From: Icerya purchasi
Lineage: Eukaryota; Arthropoda; Insecta; Hemiptera; Monophlebidae
Direction: 5' to 3'
DNA: 64,000 nucleotides
NCBI GenBank assembly: GCA_039619475.1
Contig: CM077116.1
Coordinates: forward strand, 278,953,258 to 279,017,257
Shown piece by piece: positions 35,331 to 48,000 of the stretch. Under the pieces are notes generated by a model. The model had not been told where the DNA came from and made no database searches. It was given only the letters and a program-made list of their open reading frames with translations. A program made the translations under genes and the position numbers. Position 1 is the first letter of the stretch. Every line of letters starts with the position of its first letter.

Positions 35331-36034
35331 GGGGAAAAACAACAAAAAAACACCGTTCAAGGTCGTACGGGAGGAAACGGGTTTTTACGTCACTTTTCCC
35401 GTTTCCCCGGGGATATTGTCTTCGTTCGCGATTGTTATTTTTTTCGTTTTTGGCAAAATATGTGACATATTCTTAATTGCCAATTGGCAGATATTATTAA
35501 TGTTCCTGTTCCTAATTAAAGTAGATTAAATCGGTTGTTTTTTAATTATTCGCTCTTTTCGAATTTTTTTTCTTCTTCTTTTTTTTTCTTTTTGCATTAC
35601 GCTCTTTACGGTACGTGTGTTTTTTTTAAAAAAAATTATCGGTTGATTCTCGTATTGATGACGTCACCGCCGTGGTTAAAAATACCCGTCGCAGATTTTA
35701 TCCGCGTCCTAGCGGTACCGTATCAGAAAGAGCACAGAAAAGGTTTTTTTTTTTTTTTTTATCCCCTTCTTTGGGCATGCCAGTAACGAACCAGTTAGAT
35801 GTAGATTCGGTCAGATATTGATATAGAATAAAAGAACTGAGGGTCAGAACAACGGAGATCGATGGAAACGATAAAATATACGAAGTGCAATAAGGATTAG
35901 GAAGTTTATTCTTTCCTAAAGATTTTATTCAGCCATCCGTGGGTAATGTTGAACATTTACGGCCATGGTTGTTTGTAACCTTTTTCCTAATTAAATATTA
36001 TGTATCTTTCATTAGTTAACATTATTCCTTTATC

Positions 36035-36104
36035 AACTGGTTGGTGGCCAAATGGCTTGATAGTTAACTGAAGTCGGGACAAAAAAAAAAAAAAAAAAAA
36101 AAAA
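36035..36104 (+). mobile_element. 3' end of an unidentified plus-strand insertion
   Basis: A 25-base A tract at about 36080-36104 follows TGAAGTCGGGAC and interrupts the 3' end of the adjacent family A element. It reads as the poly(A) end of a short retroposed sequence, perhaps tRNA-like, but the body is not identified. Confidence 0.35.
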
Positions 36105-36939
36105 GGTTCAAGTGATAACAGATTGGAGTAAAAAGAAGTACGTTCGTTCACGAGGGATGGACATTTACAGGAGATATGATCAGGCTCGTAGATGGTTTCG
36201 TTGTCAGGATGAAGAGAGCAACTAGGAGATAGTGTGAGACGAAAACGAAAACGTGGGGAAGGAAGAAGAGTATGATTGGAACGTAAATGAATGGTAGAGA
36301 CAATAACGGAGTGGCGAAGGGAAGGAAAATTGTAAAACCAAGGCCGGGTAGGAAGATTAAGTTGGGTGGAAAAATTTAAGAGGAAGGCTAACTGGAAAAA
36401 GAGGAAACGTAAAAATTTCACCAAAATCTAACATGAAACTTTTTACACAGTGAGAGCAAATTAGAAGCGGGAATTTTAGTGAAATAAAAGCGGGATGATA
36501 TAGCCAATCTGAGCCAAGGAATCTGCCATTTCGTTACTCTCTATCGCGACATGGCTACGGACCCAGAGCATATCAATGCGGATAGCATGAAGAGAGATTG
36601 GAGTGTGAATGAGAGAGCGAATACGGAGGATAAAAAAATCAGAGAAGTGAGAGGGGAAATGTGAGGAAATAGCTGTAAGAGCACACATGGAGTCAGAGAT
36701 AATTAAATATTTAGAAGAAGATCGTTAGGGGGAAATATAAATTATGAAACGTAGAATATTAGCTCGGCCGTGAAGATAGTACAAAAAGAAGGGAAACGAA
36801 AAGATTCAGAGAAATTTATGCTCGGAAGGATGAAAGAAGCTTCAACTCCATTAGGCCCTTTCGAAGTAAAAATGGTCATGTAAGAAGGAAAACGAGATTC
36901 GATATAACTGCGGGTCGGGATGTTAATTGCTATCATTCT
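36105..36939 (-). pseudogene. Family A RNase H and C-terminal finger
   Basis: RNase H: SYMTIFTSKGPNGVEASF near 36890 (the usual TDGS has become TSKG, so the first catalytic Asp is lost), FTAELIF near 36755 (Glu), a degenerate SD block near 36690, and MLWVRSHVAIESNEMADSLA near 36560 (last Asp). The C-terminal part has LRSNHTLLPSPRFRFRLT and a finger CSLHPDNETIYEPDHISCKC near 36220-36160. RNase H removes element RNA during insertion. Confidence 0.65.
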
Positions 36940-37741
36940 ATCTCGAAGAGTAGGACATTATCAAAAGCACTGGAAACATCAATAAAAGTAACTAATGCAT
37001 ACTGTTCATCGATAAAACATTTATAGATATTAGAAAAAAAAAGACTGACGCAGTCAGCAGGACCTAAGCCAGGACGGAAATTAAACATATCGAAAGGAAA
37101 AATGTTATCGTGTTCGAGTCACCGGACCAGGCGCTTGTTAATCATGCCCTCAAATAGTTTCCTGAGACACGATGCTAGGGAGATCAGACGAAGGGAGGAG
37201 TTTTTTATAAGGATAGGAAGGATAATAAAGGTGTTCCAGGCAGGAAGTGTGACTCCTTTGGACAGAAAGGAGTTAAATATACAGAGAAGGGATTGGAGAG
37301 CTTAATCGGATAGCTTTTTAAGGACGGAGAAGGGAATACGATCACGGCCGGGGGTGGGGCCAGAAGATTTTTTAAGAACGGATTTCAATTCATTAATATT
37401 AAACGAAGAGGTAAGGAAATGAGGGTTAAAGTCTTCTGTAAATGAAAACGGACAGGATTCATTAACGTTGGAAACATAAGCAGGAGCAACAGCATCAATA
37501 AAAGAAGACAAACTATAGGAGGAAATAGTGTAGATAGAAGGACGTTCAGAAGAAAGGAATTTGAAAGCTCTGACCATTTTCCAGATATGATAAAGGGGAG
37601 TAGTACTCGAAAAAGAAGAACAGAAGTTTTCCCAAGAGAGGATTTCTTAGAAGATTTTAGTATAAGCCTAGCTCTTGCATTGGCCCTTTTGTAGGCAAAA
37701 AAGTTTTCACGTGTAAGATACGTCCGGGAAATTCTAAACAT
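36940..37741 (-). pseudogene. Family A RT, N-terminal part only
   Basis: Blocks on the minus strand: TRENFFAYKRANARARLIL near 37700, KSSGPTPGRDRIPFSVLKKL near 37350 (GPD box), KLFEGMINKRLVR near 37150, FNFRPGLGPADCVSLFFSNI near 37080, and ALVTFIDVSSAFDNV near 37000 (motif A, with its Asp). The sequence then passes straight into RNase H, so motifs B, C (xADD) and the thumb are missing. Confidence 0.65.
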
Positions 37742-37948
37742 AGCGCGACTATGGCCGAAAGCGGCATTGCATTCTTCGTTCCACTAGAGGGACGACGCTG
37801 AGGGAGGAGAAGACAACGAAAGAGCATTTGTAATAGAATTTAGGAATAGATGGTAGTGGAATACAGGATCAGAGCCATGTAGAAAGTTAGGAAGCGTAGA
37901 ATCAACTAAGGAATGGAACGGAGCCCAATTAGGTTTGGATAAGTTCCA

Positions 37949-38640
37949 TCAAAGGTAATGGAGAGGTTTGAAACAAGAAAGAGGAGAATTCTGGGGAGTA
38001 ATTAGAATAGGAATATGATCACTACCGTAGGGGCCTATGAGAATTGACCAATTATAGTCAAAACCGTCAGAAGGAGATGAAAACGTTAAATTGAGAGAAC
38101 TGTAACTAGATGGACTCTTGTAATAGGTAGGAGAGGGATCATTAAGGAGAATTATATATCGGTCGGAAAAAACAAGATTTTCAAGATCAGTACTGTTGTT
38201 GTTATGATTTGAGCAACCCCATAAGGAAGACCGAGCATTCCGGTCACTCCGAATGATAAATATGGATGTGGGACAGACGTGAAAAACGGAACTAGAGGAA
38301 AGCGACGAATATCGCAACTAGGAGGAACATAAATAGAAATAATGTTAAGCGGACGAACTGTGTTGGAAGGGATGGAAATGTGTACACAATATTAGGCTGA
38401 TTAGGACTAGAAGGAGAATTAAAGAAAACATCATGAGATTGAAATAGAATGCCGCGTTCCTAATAAGGATTGCAGATCCACCATAACCATCGTCGCGGTC
38501 GCATCTAATTGTCTTATATCCTCGAAAATTAATATTCATATCCGACCGTAGCCATGTTTCAGAAATAAGAGCAACGCTAATTTATGAATGCTTAACAGAC
38601 TTTCTGATGGATTTTTGTTGGCTCTAAGGCTGCGACAGTT
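37949..38640 (-). pseudogene. Family A ORF2 endonuclease (APE-type) remnant
   Basis: FRGYKTIRCDRDDGYGGSAI near 38530 is the usual DG-GG-AI block. SDRNARSSLWGCSNH near 38230 corresponds to the GDFNAHSxxWG block with changes. LENLVFSDRYIILLND and SPTYYKSPSSYSSLNLTF follow, ending at GSDHIPILI near 38000, which keeps the catalytic SDH. An APE-type endonuclease nicks target DNA for element insertion. The altered GDFN block and frame breaks make it non-functional. Confidence 0.7.
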
Positions 38641-38887
38641 CCACTGTAAAATATTGCATATTACAATAACGTAAACAAGTGTCAAAGTGCCTCAGTTTCA
38701 AAGATTTTAAGACAAGAATACAATGCATAATGACACGAATAAAACCAATATATCTGAGCCCGGCAGTGATTTTAGTCCCAGCAGCGGCGGTACATTAAAA
38801 TATTGAAAAAACAACAACTGCAGCATGTCTGCCTCTGGGAAATAGTGTTTTAAAATCCAGAACAGGAGGAGATTAATACGAAATTAA

Positions 38888-38924
<37 letters not shown>

Positions 38925-38989
38925 GAGAAAAAGGAGAAAACAGAAAATGGAAAGAAAGAAAAACAGAAAAAGCAAAAAAAAAAGGAAGT

Positions 38990-40190
38990 GTGAGAAAAAA
39001 ACCTAGCTCCGACTGCGTTCACTTACACTTTGTAGCGTGAGTGAGAAGAATAATTAATTAAGGTAAATGTAGGTAGATAAAAAAAGAGGTAGGGAGTCAA
39101 CAAGGGAGGTGGAAGAATCAATATTATTGGATGCGAGAAGTTCTAAAATAGCTTCTGCTATAAAGTTAGTTTGTAGGAAAAGTAGTGAAGGAGGGTGCGT
39201 TAGAAGTAGAAATGGGGGGTAGGACTGGAAGCATGATGTACTAAGGAATTACTATTAATAGTGGTAAAATTTCTGATAGAGGAAGAACTATTAAGATTCC
39301 ATCTATTAGAGGACGACAGAAAGCAGTTAGAAGGAAGGGCAGGAAACTGTGGGGAAGGTTTAGAATAGTATTTAGAATTAGGATGTTTATGAAAATTCAG
39401 AGATTTAGGCCGCGGAATAAATTTAGGAAGCGTATGAGAGAGCTTAGAAGATACACTAGAACTGGAAGTAGGCAACGAAGCGCGTTGGGCATATGAAAAC
39501 AGCTGGGAGGCTAAATTACTTTTTTTTAGACTAGATGCTTCGTGAAATGAGATGTTCTCGAATGCTATAATGCGCTTAATTTCTTTTTGTCTCAGCCATT
39601 CCGGGCATGTACGATCATAAGCGCAATGAGAGCCTTTACAATTTCGGCAAAGAGGGGGCTCTTGAAAATTGCTAGAGTCTGAGAATGGATGTTTGGAGGC
39701 ACATATATATTAAGAGGAACTACGACAGTGACTGGCAATGTGCCCGAAAAGGAAACATTTCCAACACTGTGTAGGTAGTCACGCTAGGCGAAACAGGAAA
39801 ACGGAGTTTATAGATGGAAATAAATTCTGGAAGGACGGATTTGTGGAATTTAATTTCTATGAATCTGGTCGGAATTTTAATACCCTCGGAGGAACGATAG
39901 ATACGACGAACGGATGCTATGGGAATTGATGATTCAATCCCCTCCCTAATATCGTCTTCAGAAAACGAAGGATGGATCCCTGAAATAATGACTATTCTGC
40001 ATAAGGTACTCTATTAGAGATGTAGGCTTTAATATTTTTACTAAGGAAAAAGTCAGAACCTTTTTCCTTTACCATGAACCACTTCCAATCCTGTACCTTT
40101 CTTCGAAATTTGTTTCTATCTTTTATTTCTTCTTCGTTTATTTCCATTTCTGCAAGGTCACTTTTCACCCCCCGAAATCAGTTTCGCTTT
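38990..40190 (-). pseudogene. Family A ORF1 (gag-like, CCHC zinc knuckles)
   Basis: The order on the minus strand is: an N-terminal charged region (DLAEMEINEEEIKDRNKF near 40130) and KVQDWKWFMVKEKGSDFF; SSIPIASVRRIYRSSEGIKI near 39920; FIEIKFHKSVLPEFISIY near 39850. A perfect knuckle follows near 39770-39730 (C-WK-C-FLFG-H-IASH-C), then a second near 39655-39600 (CRNCKGSHCAYDRTC). The tail is Ser/Pro-rich (39475-39200). Gag proteins of this kind bind element RNA. The frame is broken several times. Confidence 0.65.
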
Positions 40191-40299
40191 GTGTTCGCGT
40201 TTTTGTCAAAATAGTCAAACAGTTTCTTTATTATCCTTTTTCCGTCCATTCTTTTGAAATGTCCGTACAGTTTCACTCCTCTTTTCCGCATAGTGTCAC

Positions 40300-41562
40300 T
40301 TATTTTTTATTACTATTATTATTACTATTATTACTATTACTATTTTTAAATAGGTATCACATTCGTCTGCAGGCACTATACATGGGCCCTAAATTGTTTA
40401 ATTCTTTACCATCTTCCGTAAAACAACAATTACGAAATTATAAATACAGAAGAAAGAACCTTATTGATTACATTTCTGACGAAGACGTTCACTGATTCAT
40501 GCCTTCTCTCACTTTTCTTACACTGACTTTCTTTCCTTCCCCTTAACTTTCATGAATGCAAAAATACTACTCGTATAACTGATTTCATTGTCTAACTCAA
40601 TCATATTATTATTATTATTACTACTATCGCTATTATTATTATTATTATCGCTACTGTTATAATTTCTATTTATTATTCTTATATTATTATTATACTTTTT
40701 ATTAATTTTCTGCAGTTATCCTTCCTGAAGTGTACCCGAGAGACATTTTGTAAGTTAATATACATCTTGGTATGCATGAATGCATGGGTGTATGTATGTA
40801 TGTATGTTAAATGTAGATGCTGATACTGTAGGACTCAGGCTGTGCGTGGGGGTCAGATGCTGTTAGAGTGTGGGAACTTCAGCTATGTTGAGTTACAGGT
40901 AGTTTACATACAGTATTCGTGTGAGGGTTGATTGCCCAATCTCATGTGAGATGCAGCTGAGTCGTCTGGATAAAACATACATTTGAGGTATATATCGATA
41001 ATTGTAAGAGTAATTGTACAAGCAGATGAGAGTGCATATGTAAACACTAAAATATGGACGCATGTACACGTTTATAGATAGCTAATATTTATTCATTTAT
41101 CTTATTTATTGTAGTTTGAAGTGTATGTGTAAATAGTAAATCCCAATTATATAATACTTACGACTTATCAATGTTTGAAATACATATGTGTGTAAATACT
41201 ATACTGAATATGGTAAAATTAAATTCTGTAAGCAGTGGCCAAATAATATTAATATTCATTTCATATTCAAATTGTAAACATAATATTTTTAGCCAATAAT
41301 TGTTTGGCCATTGCATTGTATTGCATTGTACCGTACCGTTTTTCATGTTTTATTTTCCAGCATTGTTTTTAGTATATAAATTTTATTTTATTATGCGTTT
41401 TGTAATTGTATCCGGATTTACTATCAATACAGTATCATTTTCATTTGTATAATAATAATCCCACTACTCGCGCAGCCATGCGCATTTGTGGAATTTACAT
41501 TTTCTTGTATTTTTATGTTAATCTTGTAAATACCGATAAATTTGAATTTGAATTTGAATTTG
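40300..41562 (+). mobile_element. CR1-like retrotransposon 3' end
   Basis: After an (ATT)n tract, the frame to 40495 ends in IRLQALYMGPKLFNSLPSSV, KQQLRNYKYRRKNLIDYI. This is the usual ORF2 C-terminus of CR1-type elements (a GxxLFNxLP block, then a basic helix). A 3' UTR of about 1 kb follows and ends in tandem TTTGAA units at about 41541-41562, a short-repeat tail as in CR1-like elements rather than poly(A). RT is absent. Confidence 0.6.
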
Positions 41563-41568
41563 ATTCTT

Positions 41569-41627
<59 letters not shown>

Positions 41628-41632
41628 TGTTA
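41563..41632. repeat. (TTC)n then (ATT)n microsatellite
   Basis: A TTC tract passes directly into an ATT tract at about 41599. Confidence 0.9.
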
Positions 41633-41654
41633 ATGTTGTTTATTTTTTGACGTC

Positions 41655-42430
41655 GTCCAAACATTTTACAACGTATGGTAGTTTAATCTCAAAATTAGAC
41701 CCCAGCTACTAGACAGCTACTGTCTTCTGTTGCTGTCCTATTTATCTGATAGAATGTTCAACGTTGCATACGGAGTTTCGAAATCAGCATTTCATCTTAC
41801 ACAAGCTTGAGTAGCACAAGGCAGCGTTCTTGAATCTATTTTGTACCTCTTGTGTTCAGTTGATATTGTTTGCGAGTGTTCGACAAGCCGAAGCGAATGA
41901 AAACCTGTAAAACGTTTTAAACCGAATTTCAAGATGAACGAAGAAACGGAGAATAAAATTTAACGATCATAAATCCGTCCACGAACCAGAGATCTCACAG
42001 AAGGACTCAATGAAATAACTAGGATTACATCTTGATGCCCATCTAACATGGAAGCAACGTATGAGCGAAAAATAGTCGACTTAAAGTACCGCTAAATTTA
42101 GTGGTTGTTAGGAAGTCTATATATACCGTAAACAACTGCTCTATCTGTCGATCATCAAACTCATCTGGAACTACCGGATCCAATTTTGGGAATGTACAAA
42201 AAGTCTGCTAACCGACTGGTTATTCAGCGTAGCTAAAATAAAGTTACTCAATGCAGGACGGGGTATCACGGAAACGAGAATCTGCATGCAGATTCGGATC
42301 TGAAGTGGGTAGCTGAGGTCATCGGTGACTTCGTCGCTAAGCAAAAAAAGCAACTTCATCCGAGTGCCGGAGTGAATCAGCTGCTTGACATTTTGTGAAA
42401 CAATACTCGGACACTTAGGGGCTCTAAGAA
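41655..42430 (+). pseudogene. Jockey-like RT C-terminal remnant
   Basis: LSDRMFNVAYGVSKSAFHLT then VAQGSVLESILYLL (motif B) near 41750-41850, LGLHLDAHLTWKQRM near 42025-42070, KSANRLVIQRS near 42195, and ENLHADSDLKWVAEVIGDFV near 42280-42340. The order matches Jockey. The xADD box region (about 41870) is not readable. Many stops. Confidence 0.6.
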
Positions 42431-42444
42431 GTTAAAGCTGAATA

Positions 42445-43015
42445 TTTTTATTAATGATATTGGAGATAATTTGTAATGCAACTTTCTCTTGTTTACAGAT
42501 GATCTGAAGATTTCTGCTCTATTAAAATGTAATTTTAAAACTTCAAAGTAATTTAGATAAGCTTGTGAGCTGGAGAAAAAATACTTTACGATTAGTGTGT
42601 TACGATAACATTTCGCCGTAACAAAGGTAAACGTGTTTATGATTACACAGTTTAGGAGAGGATGTAATACACTGAGTTGACTATGTACGTGATGTTCGCC
42701 TATAGTAATTTAAATTTTTCTTCCTACATTCTCCACATTAGTCGGCAAGCCTACAAAAGATATTAAGTTTAGCTTATCAGTCATTGAAAAATGTTCCGTG
42801 CTCTTTGTTCTATACAATACGGTCCTATTCATTCGCAACTGGAGTGTTGTTCAGTAGTTTAGGGGATCCACCCTATATTAAATATATATTAAATTCACGG
42901 TAAAAGTTCGATTTATGACAGAATATGTGAAATGACGAGTATTAAAAAATTACGAGCCGAGTGAGAAATTTTTAAAATGAAACGCTTTCATACGATCTTT
43001 TTATTAGATAAATAA
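42445..43015 (+). pseudogene. RT fragment of another non-LTR element
   Basis: FINDIGDNL, LLFTDDLKISALLK (catalytic box FTDD) near 42490-42540, then LDKLVSWRKNTLRL near 42560. A later block reads RNWSVVQ near 42830, corresponding to the usual LEYCSVVW motif, and IKYI follows. Stops throughout. The type resembles CR1-like elements in which KISA follows the DD box. Confidence 0.5.
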
Positions 43016-43025
43016 ATGAAACGGT

Positions 43026-43804
43026 CATTGGCGCACTCAAGGGGGGTGCCACGGGGCCATTTCTCCCCCTAAAAAAGCTCCGAAATTTTTTCCAAAATTA
43101 ATTTTGTAGCGTAATGCGGGATAGTACAGAACAAATAAATGAATTCGATGTAGAAATGTAAAGTAATTTTGTTTTACGTTGCTTCGTTGGGTTGTATGTA
43201 GTAGTGACGGGAAGTTCGTTATTTCTTCAGATCCGGATCCGGAACTGAATCACAGGTTCCGGAACTGCATCCCAGATACGTATGCCTAGCGGACCCAAAT
43301 GGACCTGACATTTTACACTCAACATTAACAGTAGTTTGCGCTCTTGAATATACACCGTGAAATAAGTATAATTGTTGATGAGGTATTAGATATCTTTATA
43401 AAAAATCCGCGAAAACTTAATTTCGTTTTGTAATGTTTTGTTTTATTTCGATTTTTTTTAAAAAAACATGTACATATTTACTTTTTACTTTTTGCTTATA
43501 TACCTTTACCTAATTTTTTTTAAATTAAATTCTATACTTACCTAATTTGTGCTTATTACAAACATAATGTTACGTTTCTGTTATTATTATTTTTTTTCTT
43601 TTAAATAAAATTCGTTAATTTTGTATTTTTTTTTTTTTTTTTTGATAAAATTCATTGGTTTTGAAATTATTTATTTATTTATTTTTATTTAAGTTACAGA
43701 CCACGGAAATAGATAGATACTTAGTCGGGTTATCAAGTTACCACTCGCTAACCCATCGTCTAAATTCTAACCCCGACCAAAAAAAAATCCTGAGTGCGCC
43801 TTTG
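43026..43804. mobile_element. hAT-type non-autonomous element with perfect 8-bp TSD
   Basis: Left end CATTGGCGCACTCAAGGGG; right end, reverse-complemented, CAAAGGCGCACTCAGGATTT. They share GGCGCACTCA. GAAACGGT flanks the element exactly on both sides (43018-43025 and 43805-43812). An 8-bp duplication is the hAT hallmark. No transposase is encoded in the 779 bp. It contains a diverged copy of a repeat also seen at 63.5 kb (around 43200-43300). Confidence 0.85.
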
Positions 43805-43812
43805 GAAACGGT

Positions 43813-46422
43813 ATTTGTTATATCACTTGTGGTATCTAGAATCGATACGAAAACACGCCGATGTCTAACGTGGCACATTACGTATTAATTTTCTACTCAC
43901 TTCCTTCCACCGCTTGCCTATAAATATAAGCCGATTTAGACGTTTCAATAACAGCTATACCAAATCATTATGAATTTGTTCAGTGGGCGGTTGTGTAGTT
44001 AAAACTAGTAATTTATGTTGTTCTCGTGAATCACTCGCATGAAGAGCTGTGTGTTTGCATGTTTCAGTAGTTAACTAATTAGAATAGTTTCGTTTCTGAA
44101 TATTGTATACGAATGTATATAGAGATATATTATTGTTATTATTTTTAATTTTTATACGCGTATTATAATTTTTCTTTTTTTATAAACAGTGCGTACTGTA
44201 ATTTGCATTCAGCTATGTTATAATCGTCGTAATTCTCTTCAAATAAATACAATAAATTATAGCCGAATAAAAATGAGCTAGATATATGTGCATATATGTT
44301 CTACTACTGTCTTCGCCAGCTCACTGTATGATGAAACCCATCATTAGTATGGATTACTCGCAGAGTGAATGAAGTATTGTCGTTAAGTATTGATGCGATT
44401 TATCGTTCGGTATAATCGGTGATGCGTTTAGTAGAATTATTTTGCTGATAGGAATTATTTAATTTTCGCTTTATATAAGTTTATTGTGCTCTAATTAGGA
44501 AAAACCAGTAATTTTGAACAGATTTTATGAAAATAGCTAGTCTATTGTGTTATTGATTTTTGATGCAGCGATTATATTAACTGAACAGCCAACTTGATTT
44601 TTAAACGTGACCAAATAATCTCTTATTGTATGTGGCGCCATGTATGACAGTATTAAGTACATTTCTGCAAAGATATTGAATAAAATCGAAGCGCTGATTT
44701 AAATGAAATCGGAAAATTTTAAAAGAACAAGTATAAAAAAAAATCAAATCGCCGAACTGGAGGAGGTTTTTTTTCAATATTAGTTCAAAACTGACGTAGT
44801 ATGTAGAGTACGGGAATTTTGTTGATTGGAAAAAAAAGAACTCGAGAAGATTTCTCGGAAGTTCTGATGCAAATTGATGAACATCGAAGAACGTTTAGCT
44901 CGATCCTCAACTATTAGAAAAAGCATTAAACATAAAATTAAAATAATCCCTCTATTCGAAGAACTAGAGTTCTACACATTATTAGAAGTAACTTTAAATC
45001 CAAATTAATGAATGGAAATAAAATAAATCGATATTGTAAACTCGATATTGTAAGACTTATTTTAAATTCGTCCCCGTTGATGTAATATTTTTAAATTTAT
45101 ATACTTAACGTTATTATTCTGATACAGTTGGTGTTTCCATATTCGTTGCGCATCTGTCATACAGTCGATATGTTATCAACTTCCATATTAGCTTTCGGCC
45201 CCGGAGTCAGTCAAAAGCGCAACCAATAGTAATCATTCAGATCGTGGATAAGACATAAAGTCGATACTTACTAAACAACAAATCGACCGATCAGATCAGT
45301 TTTGCGGCCTCTTACGATGAGAGAGTATGGAATATTTTTCGTTAGTCGGTAAATAATATCTTTTTAATAATTCTGATCAAAAAAAAAAAAAAAATTCTGA
45401 TCTTTTAATAATCTTCGTATCAACAGTTTCAAAATAAAAGGATATGAGACTGAAGAATCAGTAGAAACTTTTTTGTTTATAAAATGACAAACCCATATCA
45501 AAAAAAAAAAAAAAAAAAAAAAAAGAAGGAGAAAAAAATAAAAGAGAAAAAAAATATTTACCCATTACACGAAATGTCACTAGTGTAACGTAAAGCGACG
45601 ATTGTGTCGAGTGGAGTTGCTTCGGCTTTATGATAAATTAATTAGGTTACCGAGGAGGAGTAGTAAAGAAAAAGAACTAGTAGTCTCGTTCATCTTTATG
45701 TATGTTGTCTCCAGAACGTTGTTGTTTGATAGTACCGACTGCAGTGCCGATACACAAGTTTCTTTACGGAGAGCGGGAAGGCGTTTGTTTCGTATAACTT
45801 TTAAAGGGTAATTGTGGGTAATTTATGGGGTTGAATTGTGGCTGCTCCGGTGTACGGCGCTGTTTAAACGTTCGAAATATTACTTAGCTGCGGTATGTAG
45901 ACGTGCACACAGAGTAGACTCTCGGTTAGGGTATTACGGGTTAAAATTGCGCTAAGGGTTTGCAGGAGTGCTGCTTAGGTTAGATTACAAGTTACGAGCT
46001 GTTAAGAAGGTGTTACGCGTTACAATGGTTCTCACTGCAACGTAGGTGAGACACAGTGACCGAATTCGAATTCGGCACTCTTGTTCAACTTTATAACCGC
46101 GTTTCCTCTTCCCATATAAATAACAACTCGCCTCCTCTTCTCCTGTCGCAGTAGCGGCGAACGAGAAGATACATTTCTAATACTTTACATCGAAAGGAGC
46201 GGGGAGCAATACGACCATTTTCGATTTTCTACGGTAAACAGTTGAATAGGTCGGAAAATGGGATTTTTCGACTCGTGTTTACAACTACTCTGCAAGAAAG
46301 TAGTTTGTTCCTGTAATTTTAACTGGTCGTCGTTGAATTTTACTTAAAAGTAGTTACTTTATATGCTCAGAATGATCGGAGAGCTGAAATTGAAAATGTT
46401 CAACTGATACATACATTCTCAA

Positions 46423-46424
<2 letters not shown>
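43813..46424. other. Intergenic sequence with poly(A) at 45501
   Basis: No gene recognised. A long A tract at about 45501-45524, and CGAATTCGAATTCG near 46063, are the only distinct sequences. Confidence 0.4.

Positions 46425-46460
<36 letters not shown>
46425..46460. repeat. (TA)n microsatellite
   Basis: Pure TA tract. Confidence 0.9.
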
Positions 46461-46465
<5 letters not shown>

Positions 46466-46929
46466 TGACGTATTAACACGGATCTGTCATATCGGAACAT
46501 TTGGAATATGTGCTCTCTTCAAAGATTCGAAAAAAAGCAAAAAAGCAACAAGAACTTACATGTATCAGAAAGAAACACGAATATTTTCATAGTTATTATT
46601 ATTATTATTATCATTATTTTTTGTTTAAATAAACCACCCCTTAAGAGAGTGTAAGCTATTTCTAAATCTTAAGTTTATTAATACTTGTGAACAATCATTA
46701 TTGTTAAATATTAGAAAATATTTTTATTTAATAGTTTCTAGCAAAAATGTATGAATTTCATTATTAATTTTAATTTCTATTATATAACGTGTTGTGAAAC
46801 TAGTACAGTGACAGGTTCTCACTAATATTTAACAAAAATATTACTTTTAATTAAGCGATAATGTTTTGACAAACAGAGTTATATAGCCAAATCGAGAGGA
46901 TTCGTGTGCCATTTTTTTGACGTTAAGTA

Positions 46930-48000
46930 GTCGAATGACTCCTATATTCATGCGACCGTGCAACTGCCTTTCATATGGCAAAGTCACGAATGACATCGTC
47001 AGATCAGGATGGATATCATGGGTTACGGTGAAACCAACAAGCGATTGTTATCGCACGAAGGATAATAGCTTGCCGACGTTTGATGATGTTTGATCGAGAA
47101 GTACTACATCCCGCTAAACTGGACTTGGTATGTCCAAATTGAACGTATGATCGTTTGACGCGGAATACGTTTATTACGTAGACTAATGACTTTCTACCAA
47201 TTAGCCAGAGTTGTTGTAGCTTTTTGTGCTCGACATGAGTCTTCCACGTGAATCGCGAATCGATATTCAATCCAAGATATTTCGCAGATCTAGACTGAGG
47301 TATTTGTGGATGCCCCATTAATACAAATATGGTGCTGTAAGTCGATCGTGCGAAGTGTATATATATATATAATGTGGACTGCTTTCTGCTTATTCAGCTT
47401 CATCTTCCAGTCCTGCATCTACCACACAACTCGGTCAAGATGATGTACCGCTGTTGCTTCGGCTTGTGTTTGTTTTGTTGCTATGATGACAGTATCATCA
47501 GCGTAGGTGGCTGTAAAAATATTATCTGAGAGTGGCGTATCAATAGTAAGGAGAGTATACAAGACAATGAACACTAGTTTCTGCGATACACTAGCTTGCG
47601 CATGGACTGAAATTCGCAGTAAAGCTTATTTTCGAATGTTACAATATATCCGGTTACCCGAGATGTATCTGTAGATGGTAATTGCGGAACTTAAATTGAT
47701 GATGTGGAAGTTTATCTGAAATGTGTGGTTCAAGTTGCTCTAAGAGCAGCTTTTCATATAATCTGCACAGATATGGTAACAGCGAAATTGGCCTGTAAAA
47801 TGTTACACTGTTTCTGGTGGCTTGTTTGGGTTTTTAGGAACAATTTCACCAATTCCTATTGCTTTCTTAGTATTGATGCTTTTATCGAGCAGTTTAGCGA
47901 TCTCTGTAGGTGATATGAACTTTAAGGAGTTGTTGCGATTGATGGAAGTGGTATCCGCATGTGATTGAATATCATTTGGCTGATATTGTCAGATATTTCG
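46930..48000 (-). pseudogene. Jockey-like RT remnant
   Basis: On the minus strand: a TYADDTVIIA box near 47500-47480; QDWKMKLNKQKAVHI near 47400; AKYLGLNIDSRFTWKTHV near 47290-47240; then IIKRRQAIILRAITIACWFH near 47070. The order matches Jockey thumb sequence. Stops and a TA tract near 47360 break the frame. The region above 47700 is RT fingers/palm with poor preservation. Confidence 0.65.

Larger units (their letters stand above)
36105..40190 (-). mobile_element. Family A retrotransposon, most complete copy
   Basis: On the minus strand from 40190 downward: ORF1 gag with zinc knuckles, then ORF2 with endonuclease, RT start, RNase H and C-terminal finger. It is the only copy in the window that keeps the 5' half. 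All domains carry frameshifts. The RT is cut after motif A by an internal deletion that joins it to RNase H. Its 3' end is interrupted by a poly(A) tract belonging to a plus-strand insertion. This copy defines the domain order for the shorter family A fragments. Confidence 0.8.
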
